From NCBI GenBank assembly GCA_023457495.1, contig JAEWLQ010000093.1:1-5075 (forward strand): a stretch of 5,075 bases of DNA, written 5' to 3'. The position numbers and the translations under genes are program-made. Every line of letters begins with the position of its first letter. Position 1 is the first letter of the stretch. Below, piece after piece: positions 5,075 through 5,075 of the stretch. The DNA comes from Pseudomonadota bacterium (lineage in GTDB: Bacteria > Pseudomonadota > Gammaproteobacteria > Steroidobacterales > Steroidobacteraceae). The notes beneath the pieces are model-generated. The model was given only the letters and a program-made list of their open reading frames with translations, searched no databases and was not told the origin of the DNA.

Positions 5075-5075
5075 A

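Overview
This is a GC-rich, gene-dense chromosomal window. It looks like a proteobacterium and most likely a gammaproteobacterium. The reasons are the TrmB sequence around its PDPWHKKRHHKRR motif, a tRNA-Gly(CCC) with an encoded CCA end that closely resembles E. coli glyU as I remember it, and a strong G/C bias at third codon positions. I cannot name a genus. No mobile element, CRISPR array, integrase or phage gene is visible, and codon use looks uniform.

Layout, left to right. (1) Bases 1-1806, plus strand: two overlapping genes for proteins I do not recognise. The first is cut by the window edge and begins in a Pro/Ala-rich stretch. The second has a clear signal peptide and a PDZ-like segment. 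They overlap by 13 bases and are probably one operon of envelope proteins. (2) Bases 1844-3611, minus strand: a tight three-gene operon with ATGA overlaps, read from 3611 down to 1844. It encodes two paralogous DUF1538 membrane proteins and then a divergent P-II family protein. (3) Bases 3643-3716, minus strand: tRNA-Gly(CCC), 31 bases upstream of that operon and pointing into it. A plausible sigma-70 promoter lies just upstream of the tRNA. (4) Bases 3769-5045, plus strand: a short nucleosidase of the MTA/SAH nucleosidase superfamily, joined by an ATGA overlap to trmB, the tRNA m7G46 methyltransferase. (5) Bases 5046-5075: a short tail ending in a run of 12 C, which may be a contig-end artefact.

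How the genes may work together. The most interesting unit is the DUF1538-DUF1538-P-II operon. I recall paired DUF1538 proteins (UmpA/UmpB) reported as a two-component Na+(K+)/H+ antiporter in Halomonas. If that holds here, the third gene would supply a dedicated P-II-type regulator, by analogy with AmtB-GlnK and SbtA-SbtB. This P-II protein lacks the uridylylation tyrosine and, by my alignment from memory, the phosphate-contacting Lys/Arg residues of GlnB, so it probably senses something other than the classical signals. In the right-hand pair, TrmB releases S-adenosylhomocysteine and the neighbouring gene encodes an enzyme family that can hydrolyse it, so coupling is plausible but unproven.

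No stretch longer than about 55 bases is without a gene. The non-genic gaps are 1807-1843, 3612-3642, 3717-3768 and 5046-5075.
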